A DNA stretch of 64,000 nucleotides. Source: Mesorhizobium wenxiniae. GTDB taxonomy: Bacteria > Pseudomonadota > Alphaproteobacteria > Rhizobiales > Rhizobiaceae. Location of the stretch: NCBI RefSeq assembly GCF_002284535.1, contig NZ_NPKH01000016.1, positions 62,001 to 126,000 on the forward strand. Direction: 5' to 3'. The position numbers were made by a program, and so were the translations under genes. How positions within the stretch are numbered: the stretch's first letter is position 1; each line of letters opens with the position of its first letter. The notes under the pieces were generated by a model, which saw nothing but the letters and a program-made list of their open reading frames with translations, had not been told where the DNA came from and made no database searches. Positions 34,946-45,222 of this stretch are shown here, piece by piece.

Positions 34946-36928
34946 CTATTCCAGCCTTGCCCGTGCCTTCGCCGTCCAGGCGTTGAACAGCCGGTCGGCG
35001 ATGATGCCGATGAAGGCGATGGCCAATCCGGCGACGATGCCGCGGCCGGAATCGGCCTTGGACAGCGCAATGAACACTTCCTGGCCGAGATCGCGCGTGC
35101 CGACCATGGCGCAGATGATGATCATCGCCAGCGCCATCAGGATCGTCTGGTTGACGCCAAGCATGATCTCGGGCAACGCCAGCGGCAGCTGCACGCGCAG
35201 GAACGTCTGGCGCTTGGTGCAGCCCGACACCTTTGCCGCCTCGATCAGTGCCGGCGGCACCTGCCGGAGGCCGTAATTGGTGTAGCGAATGGCAGGCACC
35301 ACGGCGAAGGCGACCGTGGCGATCATCGCCGTCACGTCGCCGACGCGAAACAGCATCACCACTGGAATGATGAAGCAGAACGACGGCAGCACCTGCAGCG
35401 TGTCGATGACCGGCGTGACGACCTTCTCGACGCGGTCGCTGCGCGAAGCCATCAGCCCGATCGGGATGCCGATCAGGCAAGCGATGAAAGCCGAGATGCC
35501 GCACAGGTAGACCGTCGCCATGGTCTTTTCCCACAGGCCGGTCACCGCGCAGAAGATGGTCAGCGCGGCGACCAGGACGGCGAGGCGCAGGCCGCCGAGT
35601 TGGTAACCGGCAAGGCCAAGCAGGAACACCGCGCCCAGCCACGGGAAGCCCTCGCAGAAGGCGCGCACCGGGTTCAGCACATTGAGGATCAGCGCCACGC
35701 GAAACGCTTCGATCGTGTCGAAGAAGTTGATCGTGATCCAGCTCACCGCTGTCTTCCACATCGGGGCGGTGGTGAAAGTGATCGCTTTCGGCACCGCCGC
35801 GAAGGCCGGCACAAACAGGCCAAGCAGCGTCGTGACGGCAAGGACGGCGATGGCCAGCGTCAGATTGGGGTAGCGGCGCCAGAAGCTCGGGCTCACCTCC
35901 TGATAAACATGGCCTTGCGCGTGACTGCGCGCGATCGCCTGGCTCAGCCGGTCGAGCGCGATTGCCAGCGCGACGATGGCAAGGCCGGCTTCCATTGCCT
36001 CGCCGATCTTCAGCGCGCGCAGCGCCAAAAGCACGTCGTAGCCGAGGCCGCCGGCGCCGATCATCGAAGCGATAATCACCATATTGAGCGCCAGCATGAT
36101 GACCTGGTTGACGCCGACCATCAGCGCTGGACGCCCCGACGGCAAAAGCACGCGCCACAGTTTCTGGCGCGCCGTGCAGCCGGCCATCTCGCTGAAATCG
36201 TTGATCTCGGACGGCACCCGCGACAGTCCCAGCATCGTCGCGCGCACCATTGGCGGCGTCGCGAAAATGGCCGTCGCGATCATCGCCGAAACCGGACTGT
36301 TGCCGAACAAAAGAAGCATCGGGATCAGATAGGCGAAGGTTGGGATGGTCTGCATCAGATCGAGGGCAGGAGAGATCAACAGCCTCTCAGCCCATGGCTT
36401 GCGCCACGCCCAGATGCCGACGAACAATCCGGTGACGATGCAGAACGGCACGGCGATGGCGATCAGCCCGAGCGTAAGCATTGCGCTGGTCCATTGGCCG
36501 AACAGCGCGATGTAGAGGAAACAGCCGCCGACCAGCGCGCCGAGCTTCCAGCCGCCGGCGGCGCGGCCGGCCAGGAATGCAGCAATGCAGACGCCGACCC
36601 ATGACAGGCGCGGCAGGACGACCATATCCGCGCCACGGCCGATCTTGAAACTCTTGGCAAGCAGATTGAGCGCGAAATCGAGCGGCACGCCGAGTGCCGC
36701 GGTGATCGACCGCGTCAGCCAGGAGAAGTTCGACTTTATCAGGTTCATCAGCGCGCTGACCCAGTCGGCGACGGAAACGATTGCGCCGGCCGGATAGTTG
36801 ACTGCCCAGGGCAGCCTGTCCTGTAGCAGGAACACGGCAAGCACGGCGGCAAAGGCGCAGGCCCAGACCACCAGCCAGATCTGAACCGGCCGCGATCTCG
36901 CCTCGCTGGTGCTTGCCGTCACCGTCAT
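34946..36928 (-). CDS. Duplicated permease of a betaine/TMAO-type ABC transporter
   Basis: A 660-residue inner-membrane protein holding two homologous permease halves. Each has the EAA-loop region followed by GVNQ-x-I-x2-AL (first GVNQVIMLALNMVIIASMIGAGGLG, second GVNQTILMALAMIIICAMVGTRDLG). This one-chain duplication occurs in TMAO transporter permease TmoW and some betaine systems of the QAT family. The ATG overlaps the ATPase stop as ATGA. With the binding protein and ATPase it forms an importer for a quaternary amine or TMAO. The substrate is inferred from the neighbouring tmm and tdm genes. Confidence 0.88.
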   Translation of the reverse strand: MTVTASTSEARSRPVQIWLVVWACAFAAVLAVFLLQDRLPWAVNYPAGAIVSVADWVSALMNLIKSNFSWLTRSITAALGVPLDFALNLLAKSFKIGRGADMVVLPRLSWVGVCIAAFLAGRAAGGWKLGALVGGCFLYIALFGQWTSAMLTLGLIAIAVPFCIVTGLFVGIWAWRKPWAERLLISPALDLMQTIPTFAYLIPMLLLFGNSPVSAMIATAIFATPPMVRATMLGLSRVPSEINDFSEMAGCTARQKLWRVLLPSGRPALMVGVNQVIMLALNMVIIASMIGAGGLGYDVLLALRALKIGEAMEAGLAIVALAIALDRLSQAIARSHAQGHVYQEVSPSFWRRYPNLTLAIAVLAVTTLLGLFVPAFAAVPKAITFTTAPMWKTAVSWITINFFDTIEAFRVALILNVLNPVRAFCEGFPWLGAVFLLGLAGYQLGGLRLAVLVAALTIFCAVTGLWEKTMATVYLCGISAFIACLIGIPIGLMASRSDRVEKVVTPVIDTLQVLPSFCFIIPVVMLFRVGDVTAMIATVAFAVVPAIRYTNYGLRQVPPALIEAAKVSGCTKRQTFLRVQLPLALPEIMLGVNQTILMALAMIIICAMVGTRDLGQEVFIALSKADSGRGIVAGLAIAFIGIIADRLFNAWTAKARARLE

Positions 36929-38010
36929 GCGCTAGTCCCGCGACGCTCGATCCCGGCCAGAAGATCGATCACGGCTTGCGGCGTGACCTCGCCGATCGGC
37001 TTGCCGGTGCCGTTGACCACCGCGAACGGCTTGCCGGCCGACACAATGCTTGCCGAAAAACTTGATATCTTGGCGTCCGGCGCGACCACGCCGCCATGCT
37101 CGGTGCCATCGCAGGCGCGCATCAGGCTTCGCGCCGAGATCACCTTGGCGCGGTCGACGTCGCGGGTGAATTCGGCGACATAGTCGGTCGCCGGATTGAC
37201 CACCAGCTCTTCCGGCGTGCCGATCTGGATGACCTCGCCGTCCTTCATTATGGCGATGCGGTCGGCCAGCCGGATGGCCTCATCGAAATCATGGGTGATG
37301 AAGACGATGGTCTTGTGCAGCATGGTCTGCAGCCGCATCAGCTCGTCCTGCATCTCACGGCGGATCAGCGGATCGAGCGCTGAGAACGGCTCGTCGAGAA
37401 ACCAGATTTCCGGCTTGGTGGCGAGGCTGCGGGCGATGCCGACACGCTGCTGCTGGCCGCCGGAAAGCTCGCGCGGATAGAAATGCTCGCGACCGCGCAA
37501 GCCGACAAGCTCGATGACCTCGCGTGCACGTGCTTCGCGCGTCGGCCGGTCCTGTCCCTGGATGCCCAGGGGAAAGGCGATGTTCTCCAGCACGTTCAGA
37601 TGCGGCAGCAGGGCAAAATTCTGAAACACCATGCCCATGCGGTGACGCCGCAGCTCGATCAGCGCGGCATCGGAAATCTTGAGAAGGTTCTTGCCCTCGA
37701 ATTCGACCTTGCCATGCGTCGGCTCTACCAGCCGCGACATGCAGCGCACCAGCGTCGATTTGCCGGAGCCGGACAGGCCCATGATGATGAAGATCTCGCC
37801 CTGGCGGATTTCGAGGTCGACCGCGCGCACCGCGCCGACCAGCCCGGCCGCGGCGACTTCCGCCATGCTGGCCTTGCCGTCACGCTGGCGGATAAAATTG
37901 GCCGCGTTCGCCCCGAACAGCTTCCAGACATTGTAGCAGGCAAGTTTTATCGGGCGGGCATCCTTTGGCGTGCCTGCTGCTTGTAGCACCTGTTCAGTCG
38001 TATCGGCCAT
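36925..38010 (-). CDS. ATPase of the betaine/TMAO-type ABC transporter
   Basis: A 361-residue ProV/OpuAA-type ATPase. Walker A GLSGSGKST is at residues 78-86, the signature LSGGQQQRVGIARSLA is near 185, Walker B IWFLDEPFSALD is near 207, and the H-loop is FITHDFDEA. A C-terminal extension of about 80 residues after position 280 is a shortened regulatory (CBS-like) tail. A conserved N-terminal part (YNVWKLFGANA) is typical of the family. It overlaps the permease gene by 4 bp and follows the binding-protein gene after 75 bp. The TMAO homologue would be TmoV. Confidence 0.9.
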   Translation of the reverse strand: MADTTEQVLQAAGTPKDARPIKLACYNVWKLFGANAANFIRQRDGKASMAEVAAAGLVGAVRAVDLEIRQGEIFIIMGLSGSGKSTLVRCMSRLVEPTHGKVEFEGKNLLKISDAALIELRRHRMGMVFQNFALLPHLNVLENIAFPLGIQGQDRPTREARAREVIELVGLRGREHFYPRELSGGQQQRVGIARSLATKPEIWFLDEPFSALDPLIRREMQDELMRLQTMLHKTIVFITHDFDEAIRLADRIAIMKDGEVIQIGTPEELVVNPATDYVAEFTRDVDRAKVISARSLMRACDGTEHGGVVAPDAKISSFSASIVSAGKPFAVVNGTGKPIGEVTPQAVIDLLAGIERRGTSA

Positions 38011-38037
38011 GCAGTCGTCCTTCTGGAATATGGAATA

Positions 38038-38065
38038 GAGACCCGGCCATGAATGACCGGGTCTC
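38038..38065 (-). other. Intercistronic hairpin after the binding-protein gene
   Basis: A perfect 9-bp stem (38038-38046 with 38057-38065) plus an inner CAT/ATG pairing lies 20 bp after the binding-protein stop codon and before the ATPase gene. Such stems between a binding-protein gene and the downstream ABC genes usually protect the upstream mRNA or lower downstream expression. The tail TATTCC is too weak for a full terminator. Confidence 0.5.
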
Positions 38066-38085
38066 GCAGTTTCCAGTTGGAGCGA

Positions 38086-39060
38086 TCACTCGGCCCAGGC
38101 TTTCCAGTCGGCTTCGTGGGCGGCAATCCAGCCAGCGGCGACATCTTCCGGCGTCTTGCCTTCGAGATCGATCTCGCCGCTCATCTTGTTGAGCTCGTCC
38201 GTGTCGACCGTGTAGTTTTTCGCGACCTTGTAGGCGACCGGCCATTTGTCCTTCATGCCGGCCCAGGAATATTTCCAGATTTCGCCATGCGGCTTGCCGC
38301 AGTCATATTTCGCTTCAGGGTTTACGCCCCATTTCGGATCGTTGTAGCATTCCGGCGTATAGTCGGGAAATTCGACCCATTCGCCCTTATACTTGGCCGG
38401 CGCCCAATGTGGCGAATAGACCCACAGCATGATCGGCGCCTTGCGCTGATAGGCCGAATCCAGTTCGGCGAACATCGCCGCATCGGTGCCGGCATGGATG
38501 ACGGTGAAGGGCAGCTTCAGCGCTGCGGCACGCTCGTCGTCAAAACCTTCCCATGTCACCGGACCACCGAGGTAGCGGCCGTTCGGCGCCGTTTCCGCCG
38601 TCGAGAAGGCTTCGGCGCATTTCGGGTCCTTCAGCGCCTCCCAGTTCGGGAGGCCCGGGCATTTCTCCTTCATGTATTCGGGATACCACCATTCTTCCTT
38701 GGCCTTGGGCCCGAGCGCACCGAGGCGTTCGGTCTGCCCGGTCGCGTCGGAGGCCTTCATGGCTTCGCCGGCAGTCGTGTCCCAGAATTCCAGCGCGACT
38801 GTGAGATCGCCATTGGTAAGTCCGGTGGTCAGGCTGGAGAGATAGTCGGCGGTCGGGTACTCCACCGTATATCCGAGCTTTTCCAGAATGCCGCCGAGGA
38901 TCTTTGCGTTCAGGTTGACGCTGGTCCAGTCGAACAGCGCGATCTTGATCGGGTCGTTGGATTCTGGCGCCGCCGCATGGACCGAAGGCGTCAGCACACT
39001 TGCCGCGGCAAGTGTTAAGGCTCCCATTGATAATCTGGAAATCATACTCCGAAGTGACAT
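38086..39060 (-). CDS. Periplasmic binding protein of the betaine/TMAO-type ABC transporter
   Basis: A 324-residue OpuAC-type binding protein with a signal peptide (about residues 1-29, ending SVHAAAPE). ALFDWTSVNLNAKILGGILEKLGY follows, then GDLTVALEFWDTT and WEGFDDERAAALKLPFTVI. Several tryptophans suited to a cation cage are present (for example in WWYPEYM, LWVYSPHWAP and WKYSWAGMKDKWP). The first lobe continues to about 130 and the C-terminal lobe follows. It is the first gene of the transporter operon, with AGGAGAAC before ATG 39060. TMAO, betaine and choline binders share this fold. TmoX-like TMAO binding is favoured by the nearby tmm and tdm genes. Confidence 0.88.
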   Translation of the reverse strand: MSLRSMISRLSMGALTLAAASVLTPSVHAAAPESNDPIKIALFDWTSVNLNAKILGGILEKLGYTVEYPTADYLSSLTTGLTNGDLTVALEFWDTTAGEAMKASDATGQTERLGALGPKAKEEWWYPEYMKEKCPGLPNWEALKDPKCAEAFSTAETAPNGRYLGGPVTWEGFDDERAAALKLPFTVIHAGTDAAMFAELDSAYQRKAPIMLWVYSPHWAPAKYKGEWVEFPDYTPECYNDPKWGVNPEAKYDCGKPHGEIWKYSWAGMKDKWPVAYKVAKNYTVDTDELNKMSGEIDLEGKTPEDVAAGWIAAHEADWKAWAE

Positions 39061-39500
39061 GCTTGTTCTCCTGTCAAGCTCTGGTGGAAGTTATCGTTCG
39101 TTCCCTTCTTGCGTCTTCTTTTGATTGTGTTGGAAAAGCTGGTCATTGCGCAAGGCCATTGGCACCAAATTGCTGTCGGCGCTAAAGTCGCCGCAGACGC
39201 AATGATGCCCAATTCGATGAAGATGTCGTGCGGGACGGGACCGCGTCATGGCTGCCGTGCTGCCGAAGCAGTGATCTGCGGATCGATCGCCGGTCTTGCG
39301 GCGCCCTCAAGCTTGCGAGCCATCAAGTTCCCATGATGTCGGCTGCCGGCAGTCGCCGAAGCCATTTTCATGGGATGAAATTATATATACCAACGTTCAT
39401 GTCGCGCAACGACTAACGCGGCGCGAATCGCGCAATTCGGCTGCAGTTTCGCCGCCTGCCGATTATATCAGCAGATTGACGCGTGAACCTGCCCCGTTGC
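39061..39500. other. 440-bp noncoding region upstream of the ABC transporter
   Basis: No open frame of good coding character spans this stretch. It holds the transporter promoter, with an A/T-rich core near 39376-39395 and a small palindrome TTTCAT-GGG-ATGAAA at 39366-39380 within it. The rest, to 39500, shows no other convincing element. The palindrome shares the TTTC/GAAA ends of motifs upstream of tmm. Confidence 0.4.
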
Positions 39501-40286
39501 TCACGACATGATCAGCCCGCCATCGATATTGATGGTCTGACCGGTGATGTAGGCGGCGTCGCTGCTGGCCAGAAAGCTGACCAGGCCGGAAACGTCCTCG
39601 CCGCTGCCGGCGCGGCCCATCGGGATGTTCTTCACCCATTCCGCCATCAACTCGCCGGGCTTGTAATCGCCCATCAGCTTGCCCCATGCCGCGTCGTTAT
39701 AGGCCCACATGTCGGTGTCGATGATGCCGGGACAGATCGCGTTGACGGTGATCTTCTCCTTAGCCACTTCCTTGGCGAGGCTCTGGGTGATGCCGACGAC
39801 GCCGAATTTCGAGGCGGCATAGTGCGGCGTGTAGATGAAGCCCTGTCGCGCCTGGCCTGATGCGGTGTTGATCAGCCTGCCGCCGTCGCCATGTTTGCGG
39901 ATGCGCGCGATCGCCTCCTGGCAGCACAGGAACACGCCCTTGGTGTTGACCGCCATTACCTTGTCCCATTCGGCCTCGGTCATCGCCTCGATCCTGGCGA
40001 TGGTGATGACGCCGGCATTCTGTACGGAGATGTCGACGCGGCCGAACTGCTGTTCGGCCAGATCGTAGAGGGCGGCGACCTCGTCCTTCTTGGTCACGTC
40101 CATGCGCAGCGATGCGACCCTGGCGCCTTCCGCCTTCAGTCCGGCGGCGACCTCGTCGACGCGCGCGTCGATGGCGCTGACGACGACAGCCGCGCCCTCA
40201 GCCGCGAAGCGCCTGGCCATCGCCGCGCCGATGCCGCCGCTGGCGCCGGTGATGACAGCCGTCTTACCCTCAAATCGCTTCTGCAT
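39501..40286 (-). CDS. Short-chain dehydrogenase/reductase (classical SDR)
   Basis: A 261-residue NAD(P)-dependent dehydrogenase. The cofactor loop TGASGGIG is near residue 13, the NAG motif is in ISVQNAGVIT, the active-site serine is in LINTASGQARQGFIY and the catalytic YAASK is at about 158-162. The C-terminus is GQTINIDGGLIMS. The start MQKRFEGKTAVITG at 40286 has GGAG 7 bp upstream; the longer frame upstream lies inside the next SDR gene. It is 8 bp behind that gene, so both are in one operon, likely with the ribose-type ABC transporter upstream, and they probably oxidise the imported polyol or sugar. Confidence 0.92.
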   Translation of the reverse strand: MQKRFEGKTAVITGASGGIGAAMARRFAAEGAAVVVSAIDARVDEVAAGLKAEGARVASLRMDVTKKDEVAALYDLAEQQFGRVDISVQNAGVITIARIEAMTEAEWDKVMAVNTKGVFLCCQEAIARIRKHGDGGRLINTASGQARQGFIYTPHYAASKFGVVGITQSLAKEVAKEKITVNAICPGIIDTDMWAYNDAAWGKLMGDYKPGELMAEWVKNIPMGRAGSGEDVSGLVSFLASSDAAYITGQTINIDGGLIMS

Positions 40287-40294
40287 TTTTTCTC

Positions 40295-41059
40295 CTACCA
40301 GCAGACGAAGCCGCCATCGACAATCAGGTCGATGCCGGTGACGAAACTCGAAGCGCGGCTGGCCAGGAACACGGTCGGGCCGACCATCTCTTCCGGCGCC
40401 GCCATGCGCCCCATCGGCGTGTCGCGCTCGAAGATCCTGACCTGGTCGGCGACCTCCGGCCGCTTGTTCATCGGTGTCAGCGTGTAGCCGGGGCTGATGA
40501 TGTTGACGCGCAGGCCGCGATCGGCCCATTCCATGGCGAGGCTCTTCGACATGTGGATGACGGCGGCCTTGGACGAATTGTAATGCGCCTGGGTCAGGCC
40601 GCGATTGACGATCGAGCCCGACATCGAGGCGATGTTGATGATCGAGCCCTTGCGCCGCGTCAGCATTGTGCGCGCTTCGGCCTGGCAGGACAGGAAAACG
40701 CCGTTGACATTGACGTCGTAGAGCTTCTGCCATTTCTCCAGCGACAGCGTCTCGGCCGGCTCGGCCGCGGCGACGCCGGCATTGTTGACGGCGATGGTCA
40801 GCGCGCCGAGTTCGGTTTCCGTGCGCTCGATCGCCACTGCCAAATCGGTCTCTGAAGTCACCGTGCCGGTCAGCACCAGTGCCTTGCGGCCAAGAGCCGA
40901 GATCCTATGCGCGGTTTCGTCCAGCCCGCCTTTCGAGGCATGGCCGAAACAGGCGATGTCGGCGCCGGCCTCGGCCAGGCCGATGGCGATTGCTTGCCCG
41001 ATGCCGCTGCCGGCGCCGGTGACGAGGGCAACGTCCCCATGAAGATCGAATAGTTTCAT
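40295..41059 (-). CDS. Short-chain dehydrogenase/reductase, second copy
   Basis: A 254-residue classical SDR: TGAGSGIGQAIAIGLAEAG near residue 14, NNAGVAAAEPAETL, the catalytic serine in INIASMSGSI, Y-x3-K in HYNSSKAAV, and the C-terminal FVTGIDLIVDGGFVCW. AGGAAAC precedes ATG 41059. It shares only family-level similarity with the neighbouring SDR and is not a recent duplicate. A polyol or sugar-alcohol substrate is likely from the context; the exact one is unknown. Confidence 0.92.
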   Translation of the reverse strand: MKLFDLHGDVALVTGAGSGIGQAIAIGLAEAGADIACFGHASKGGLDETAHRISALGRKALVLTGTVTSETDLAVAIERTETELGALTIAVNNAGVAAAEPAETLSLEKWQKLYDVNVNGVFLSCQAEARTMLTRRKGSIINIASMSGSIVNRGLTQAHYNSSKAAVIHMSKSLAMEWADRGLRVNIISPGYTLTPMNKRPEVADQVRIFERDTPMGRMAAPEEMVGPTVFLASRASSFVTGIDLIVDGGFVCW

Positions 41060-41102
41060 CGAAATGTTTCCTGTTGAGCCGCCGGTGCTGCCTAGGAATG
41101 AA

Positions 41103-41128
41103 GGGGCGCCAGCCTCGGCTGGCGCCCC
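41103..41128 (-). terminator. GC-rich 12-bp hairpin between the ABC operon and the SDR genes
   Basis: Perfect 12-bp arms (41103-41114 and 41117-41128) with a 2-nt loop, followed on the minus strand by TTCATTCC. It lies 70 bp behind the ATPase stop. It may end or reduce transcription from the ABC genes before the SDR pair; the short loop and moderate T content make full termination uncertain. Confidence 0.5.
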
Positions 41129-41198
41129 GCGCGGTCCGGTGCTTGGGAGAATACCACCTGCTGCGCTTTGTTCCGATTCCCCGATCGCCGGTTACGTC

Positions 41199-42707
<1,509 letters not shown>

Positions 42708-42724
42708 CGTTTCGTTACCGATTG

Positions 42725-43663
42725 TCAGGGATGCTTGGCGATGAACTGGTCGACATTGTCCTTGGTGGTCAGCGTCGCGTCCTGCAGCTGTTCTGCGGGA
42801 ACGGTTTCGCCGGCTACCAGCTTGATCGCCGCGTCCACGGCAAGCCGGCCCATGCCTTGTGTCTGCTGCGTCGCGGTTACGTCGAAGACGCCGCCCTTCA
42901 GTGCCTTGAGCGCCGCCACGTCGCCGTCGAAGCCGGCAACCCAGACCTTGTGGCCGGGATTGGCGACCTTGACCGCCTGCGCGGCACCGAGCGCCAGCGC
43001 ATCGGCCTGGCCGATGACGATCGACACGTCGGGATGCGACTGCAGCAGGTCCTGCGTCAGCTTGAAGCCTTCGTCCTGATGCCAGCCTTCGCTCCACAGT
43101 TCCCCGACCACCTTGATGTCGGGATAGCCGCTCAGCGCTTCGCCGCAGCCCTTCGACCGGTCGACCTCGGGCGTCGTGCCTTTCTGGCCATGGATGATGA
43201 TCAGCTCGCCTTTGCCGCCGGCCTGCTTGGCGATGTAGTCGCACACCGCCTTGGCCGATGCCACGCTGTTGGTGGCGATGAAGGTGTCGCCGGGTGCGCC
43301 CTCGGCATTGCGGTCGACATTGATGACCGGGATGCCGGCAGCCTTGGCCGTCTTGGTCGGCACGGTGGCGGCGGTGGCGCCGGCCGGGATGTAGATCAGC
43401 GCATCGATGTTCTGCGTGATCAGGTCCTGCACCTGGCTGACCTGGGTCGCCGAATCGCCCTTGGCGTCGACGGTGATGATTTCGATGCCCTTTTCCTTGC
43501 CGTAGGCTTCGACGGACTGCTTGATCTGGTTGAAGAAATCGGCCTGCAGATTGGCGACGGCAAGGCCAAGCTTCTTGGCCTCCTTAGCCGATGCCGTCTC
43601 GGACAGTCCGAGCAGCGGAATGACGGCCGCGGCAGCAAGCAGCAATGAACGTTTGGTCAGCAT
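42725..43663 (-). CDS. Sugar-binding protein of the CUT2 ABC transporter
   Basis: A 312-residue periplasmic protein of the type I (RbsB-like) fold with a signal peptide (MLTKRSLLLAAAAVIPLLGLSETASA), which fixes the start at 43663 together with GGAGG upstream. KLGLAVANLQADFFNQIKQSVEAYGK opens the first lobe, DALIYIPAGATAATVPTKTAKAAGIPVINVDRN follows, and VWVAGFDGDVAALKAL belongs to the hinge region. The gene lies between permease and ATPase, an order that differs from rbsACB. The substrate is unknown. Confidence 0.93.
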   Translation of the reverse strand: MLTKRSLLLAAAAVIPLLGLSETASAKEAKKLGLAVANLQADFFNQIKQSVEAYGKEKGIEIITVDAKGDSATQVSQVQDLITQNIDALIYIPAGATAATVPTKTAKAAGIPVINVDRNAEGAPGDTFIATNSVASAKAVCDYIAKQAGGKGELIIIHGQKGTTPEVDRSKGCGEALSGYPDIKVVGELWSEGWHQDEGFKLTQDLLQSHPDVSIVIGQADALALGAAQAVKVANPGHKVWVAGFDGDVAALKALKGGVFDVTATQQTQGMGRLAVDAAIKLVAGETVPAEQLQDATLTTKDNVDQFIAKHP

Positions 43664-43778
43664 GTGTTTCCTCCGTTGATGTTCAATCTGTTCTGCCGGC
43701 GCATCACGGCGCCCTTGGCCGAACAACTCCCAGTTCGGATCACCGATCCGTTTTCGCCCGGACACCCTGGCGAATTCT

Positions 43779-44789
43779 TCATTGCGTTCTGCGCCGCCAC
43801 GTATCCGTGGCCACCGCCAGCGCGATCACCACGCCGATCACCACCTGCTGGATGAAGGGCGACACGCCGAGCAGGTTCAGCCCGTTGCGCAGCACGCCGA
43901 TGATGAGCACCCCGATGGCGGTGCCGCCGATCGAGCCGACGCCGCCCGACAGGCTGGCGCCGCCGATCACCACCGCCGCGATCGTGTCCAGTTCGTAGCC
44001 GAAGCCGGAGCTCGGCTGGACGGAATCGAGCCGTGCCGCAAGCACGATGCCGGCAAGCCCGGCCAGCACGCCGCAGATTGCATAGACCCAGTTGGTCAGC
44101 GATTTGACCGGTATGCCGGACAGCCTGGCGACTTCGGCGCTGCCGCCGATCGCGTAGAGGCTGCGACCGGTCGCGCGATAGTTGAGGAAGATTGCGAAGA
44201 TGATCGCCAGAACGATCATCAAGCCGACGGTGACCGACAGGAAGCCAAAATGGCGGATGATCGACAGGCTAGTGAACCAGTCGGGGAAGCCGATGATCTG
44301 CGAGCCGTCGGTGATCATGTTGGCGAGACCGCGGGCCACCGACATCATGGCCAGGGTGGCGATGAAGGGCGGCAGCTTGGTGACGGTCACGAGCAGGCCT
44401 GAAACCAGCCCGCAAAGTCCAGCAACGACAAGCGCTGTGACGATGCCGGCGGGCATGCCGAGATTGAGATGGTCGGGATGGGCGACGAACCCCATCACCA
44501 TGGCGGCGAGCGCCAGCACGGAGCCGACGGACAGGTCGATGCCGCCGATCAGGATGACCAGCGTCATGCCGATCGCCATGATGCCGAGCACGGTGACCTG
44601 GTCGAGCACGTTGAGGATGTTGCGGACGGTCAGGAACGTGTCGGTGGTCAGCGACAGCGCAAGGCACAGCAGCACCAGCCCGATCAGCGGTCCCATGGTC
44701 CCGGCGAACAGGGCCGAAAGCTTCGCGCCCGCCGCGGCCTGCGCACCTGGGCCGGCCTTTAACTCGCTTGCACCGTTGCTCAGAGCCAT
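43779..44789 (-). CDS. Permease of the CUT2 sugar ABC transporter
   Basis: A 336-residue membrane protein with about 8-10 helices. The family motif IGGIDLSVGSVLALAAMVMGF is near residue 85, and AVVIGGASLSGGVGSIGGTAIGVLIIGVLRNGLNLLGVS near 275 is the BPD_transp_2 signature. ATG 44789 follows GGAGA. It is the first gene of the permease - binding protein - ATPase operon and is divergent from the SorC regulator gene. Confidence 0.92.
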   Translation of the reverse strand: MALSNGASELKAGPGAQAAAGAKLSALFAGTMGPLIGLVLLCLALSLTTDTFLTVRNILNVLDQVTVLGIMAIGMTLVILIGGIDLSVGSVLALAAMVMGFVAHPDHLNLGMPAGIVTALVVAGLCGLVSGLLVTVTKLPPFIATLAMMSVARGLANMITDGSQIIGFPDWFTSLSIIRHFGFLSVTVGLMIVLAIIFAIFLNYRATGRSLYAIGGSAEVARLSGIPVKSLTNWVYAICGVLAGLAGIVLAARLDSVQPSSGFGYELDTIAAVVIGGASLSGGVGSIGGTAIGVLIIGVLRNGLNLLGVSPFIQQVVIGVVIALAVATDTWRRRTQ

Positions 44790-45222
44790 TTTGTCTCCTC
44801 CATCAGCGATCCGGCGATGCGTCGTCGGCTCACTCTTGCTCACCAGGCACCTCCCTGTGAACAATTTATCTTTGATATGCAATTTTGTTCAGCTAAACTG
44901 TTCGTCGGAAAATTGTCAAGGCCCGCCGCATCATTCCGCGCCGGTTTGCGCCGCCAGCCGGTTTGCCTTACGAAAGGGCATGAAATGCCGCGTTTCAGGT
45001 CCGCTCTCATCCTGCGACTTCGTTTCGGCTGCTTGAGCAGGCCGAGACGGCCAAGACAAAGTAAATGTTCACCATTTTGGCTTTCATCTCGCGTTGTAGA
45101 CGACATCCTTTCGATGTCATAAATCTTGAATCCTGGGCACGAGAACGATTTCGTGGCGCTTGGTGGGATACGCCGTTTGAATGGCATTTAAAGGATTCGG
45201 ACGACCGCGGGAGGGCAAAAAG
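44790..45222. promoter_or_regulatory. Divergent control region of ABC operon and sorC gene
   Basis: A 433-bp noncoding region, A/T-rich near 44860-44930. TGAACAA (44858-44864) and TTGTTCA (44885-44891) form an inverted pair 20 bp apart, 69 bp upstream of the permease start. A further GTTC follows at 44901-44904. These are candidate SorC operator half-sites. The TGAACA core recurs at 49066-49071 in front of the oxidoreductase-kinase operon. The remainder shows nothing recognisable. Confidence 0.45.

Noticed and set aside
34883..36604. 573-aa open frame on the plus strand opposite the duplicated permease
   Set aside because: Composition is dominated by Arg, His, Asp and Gln, as in antisense shadows of GC-rich membrane proteins. 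The minus-strand permease has clear family motifs and an ATGA junction with its ATPase.
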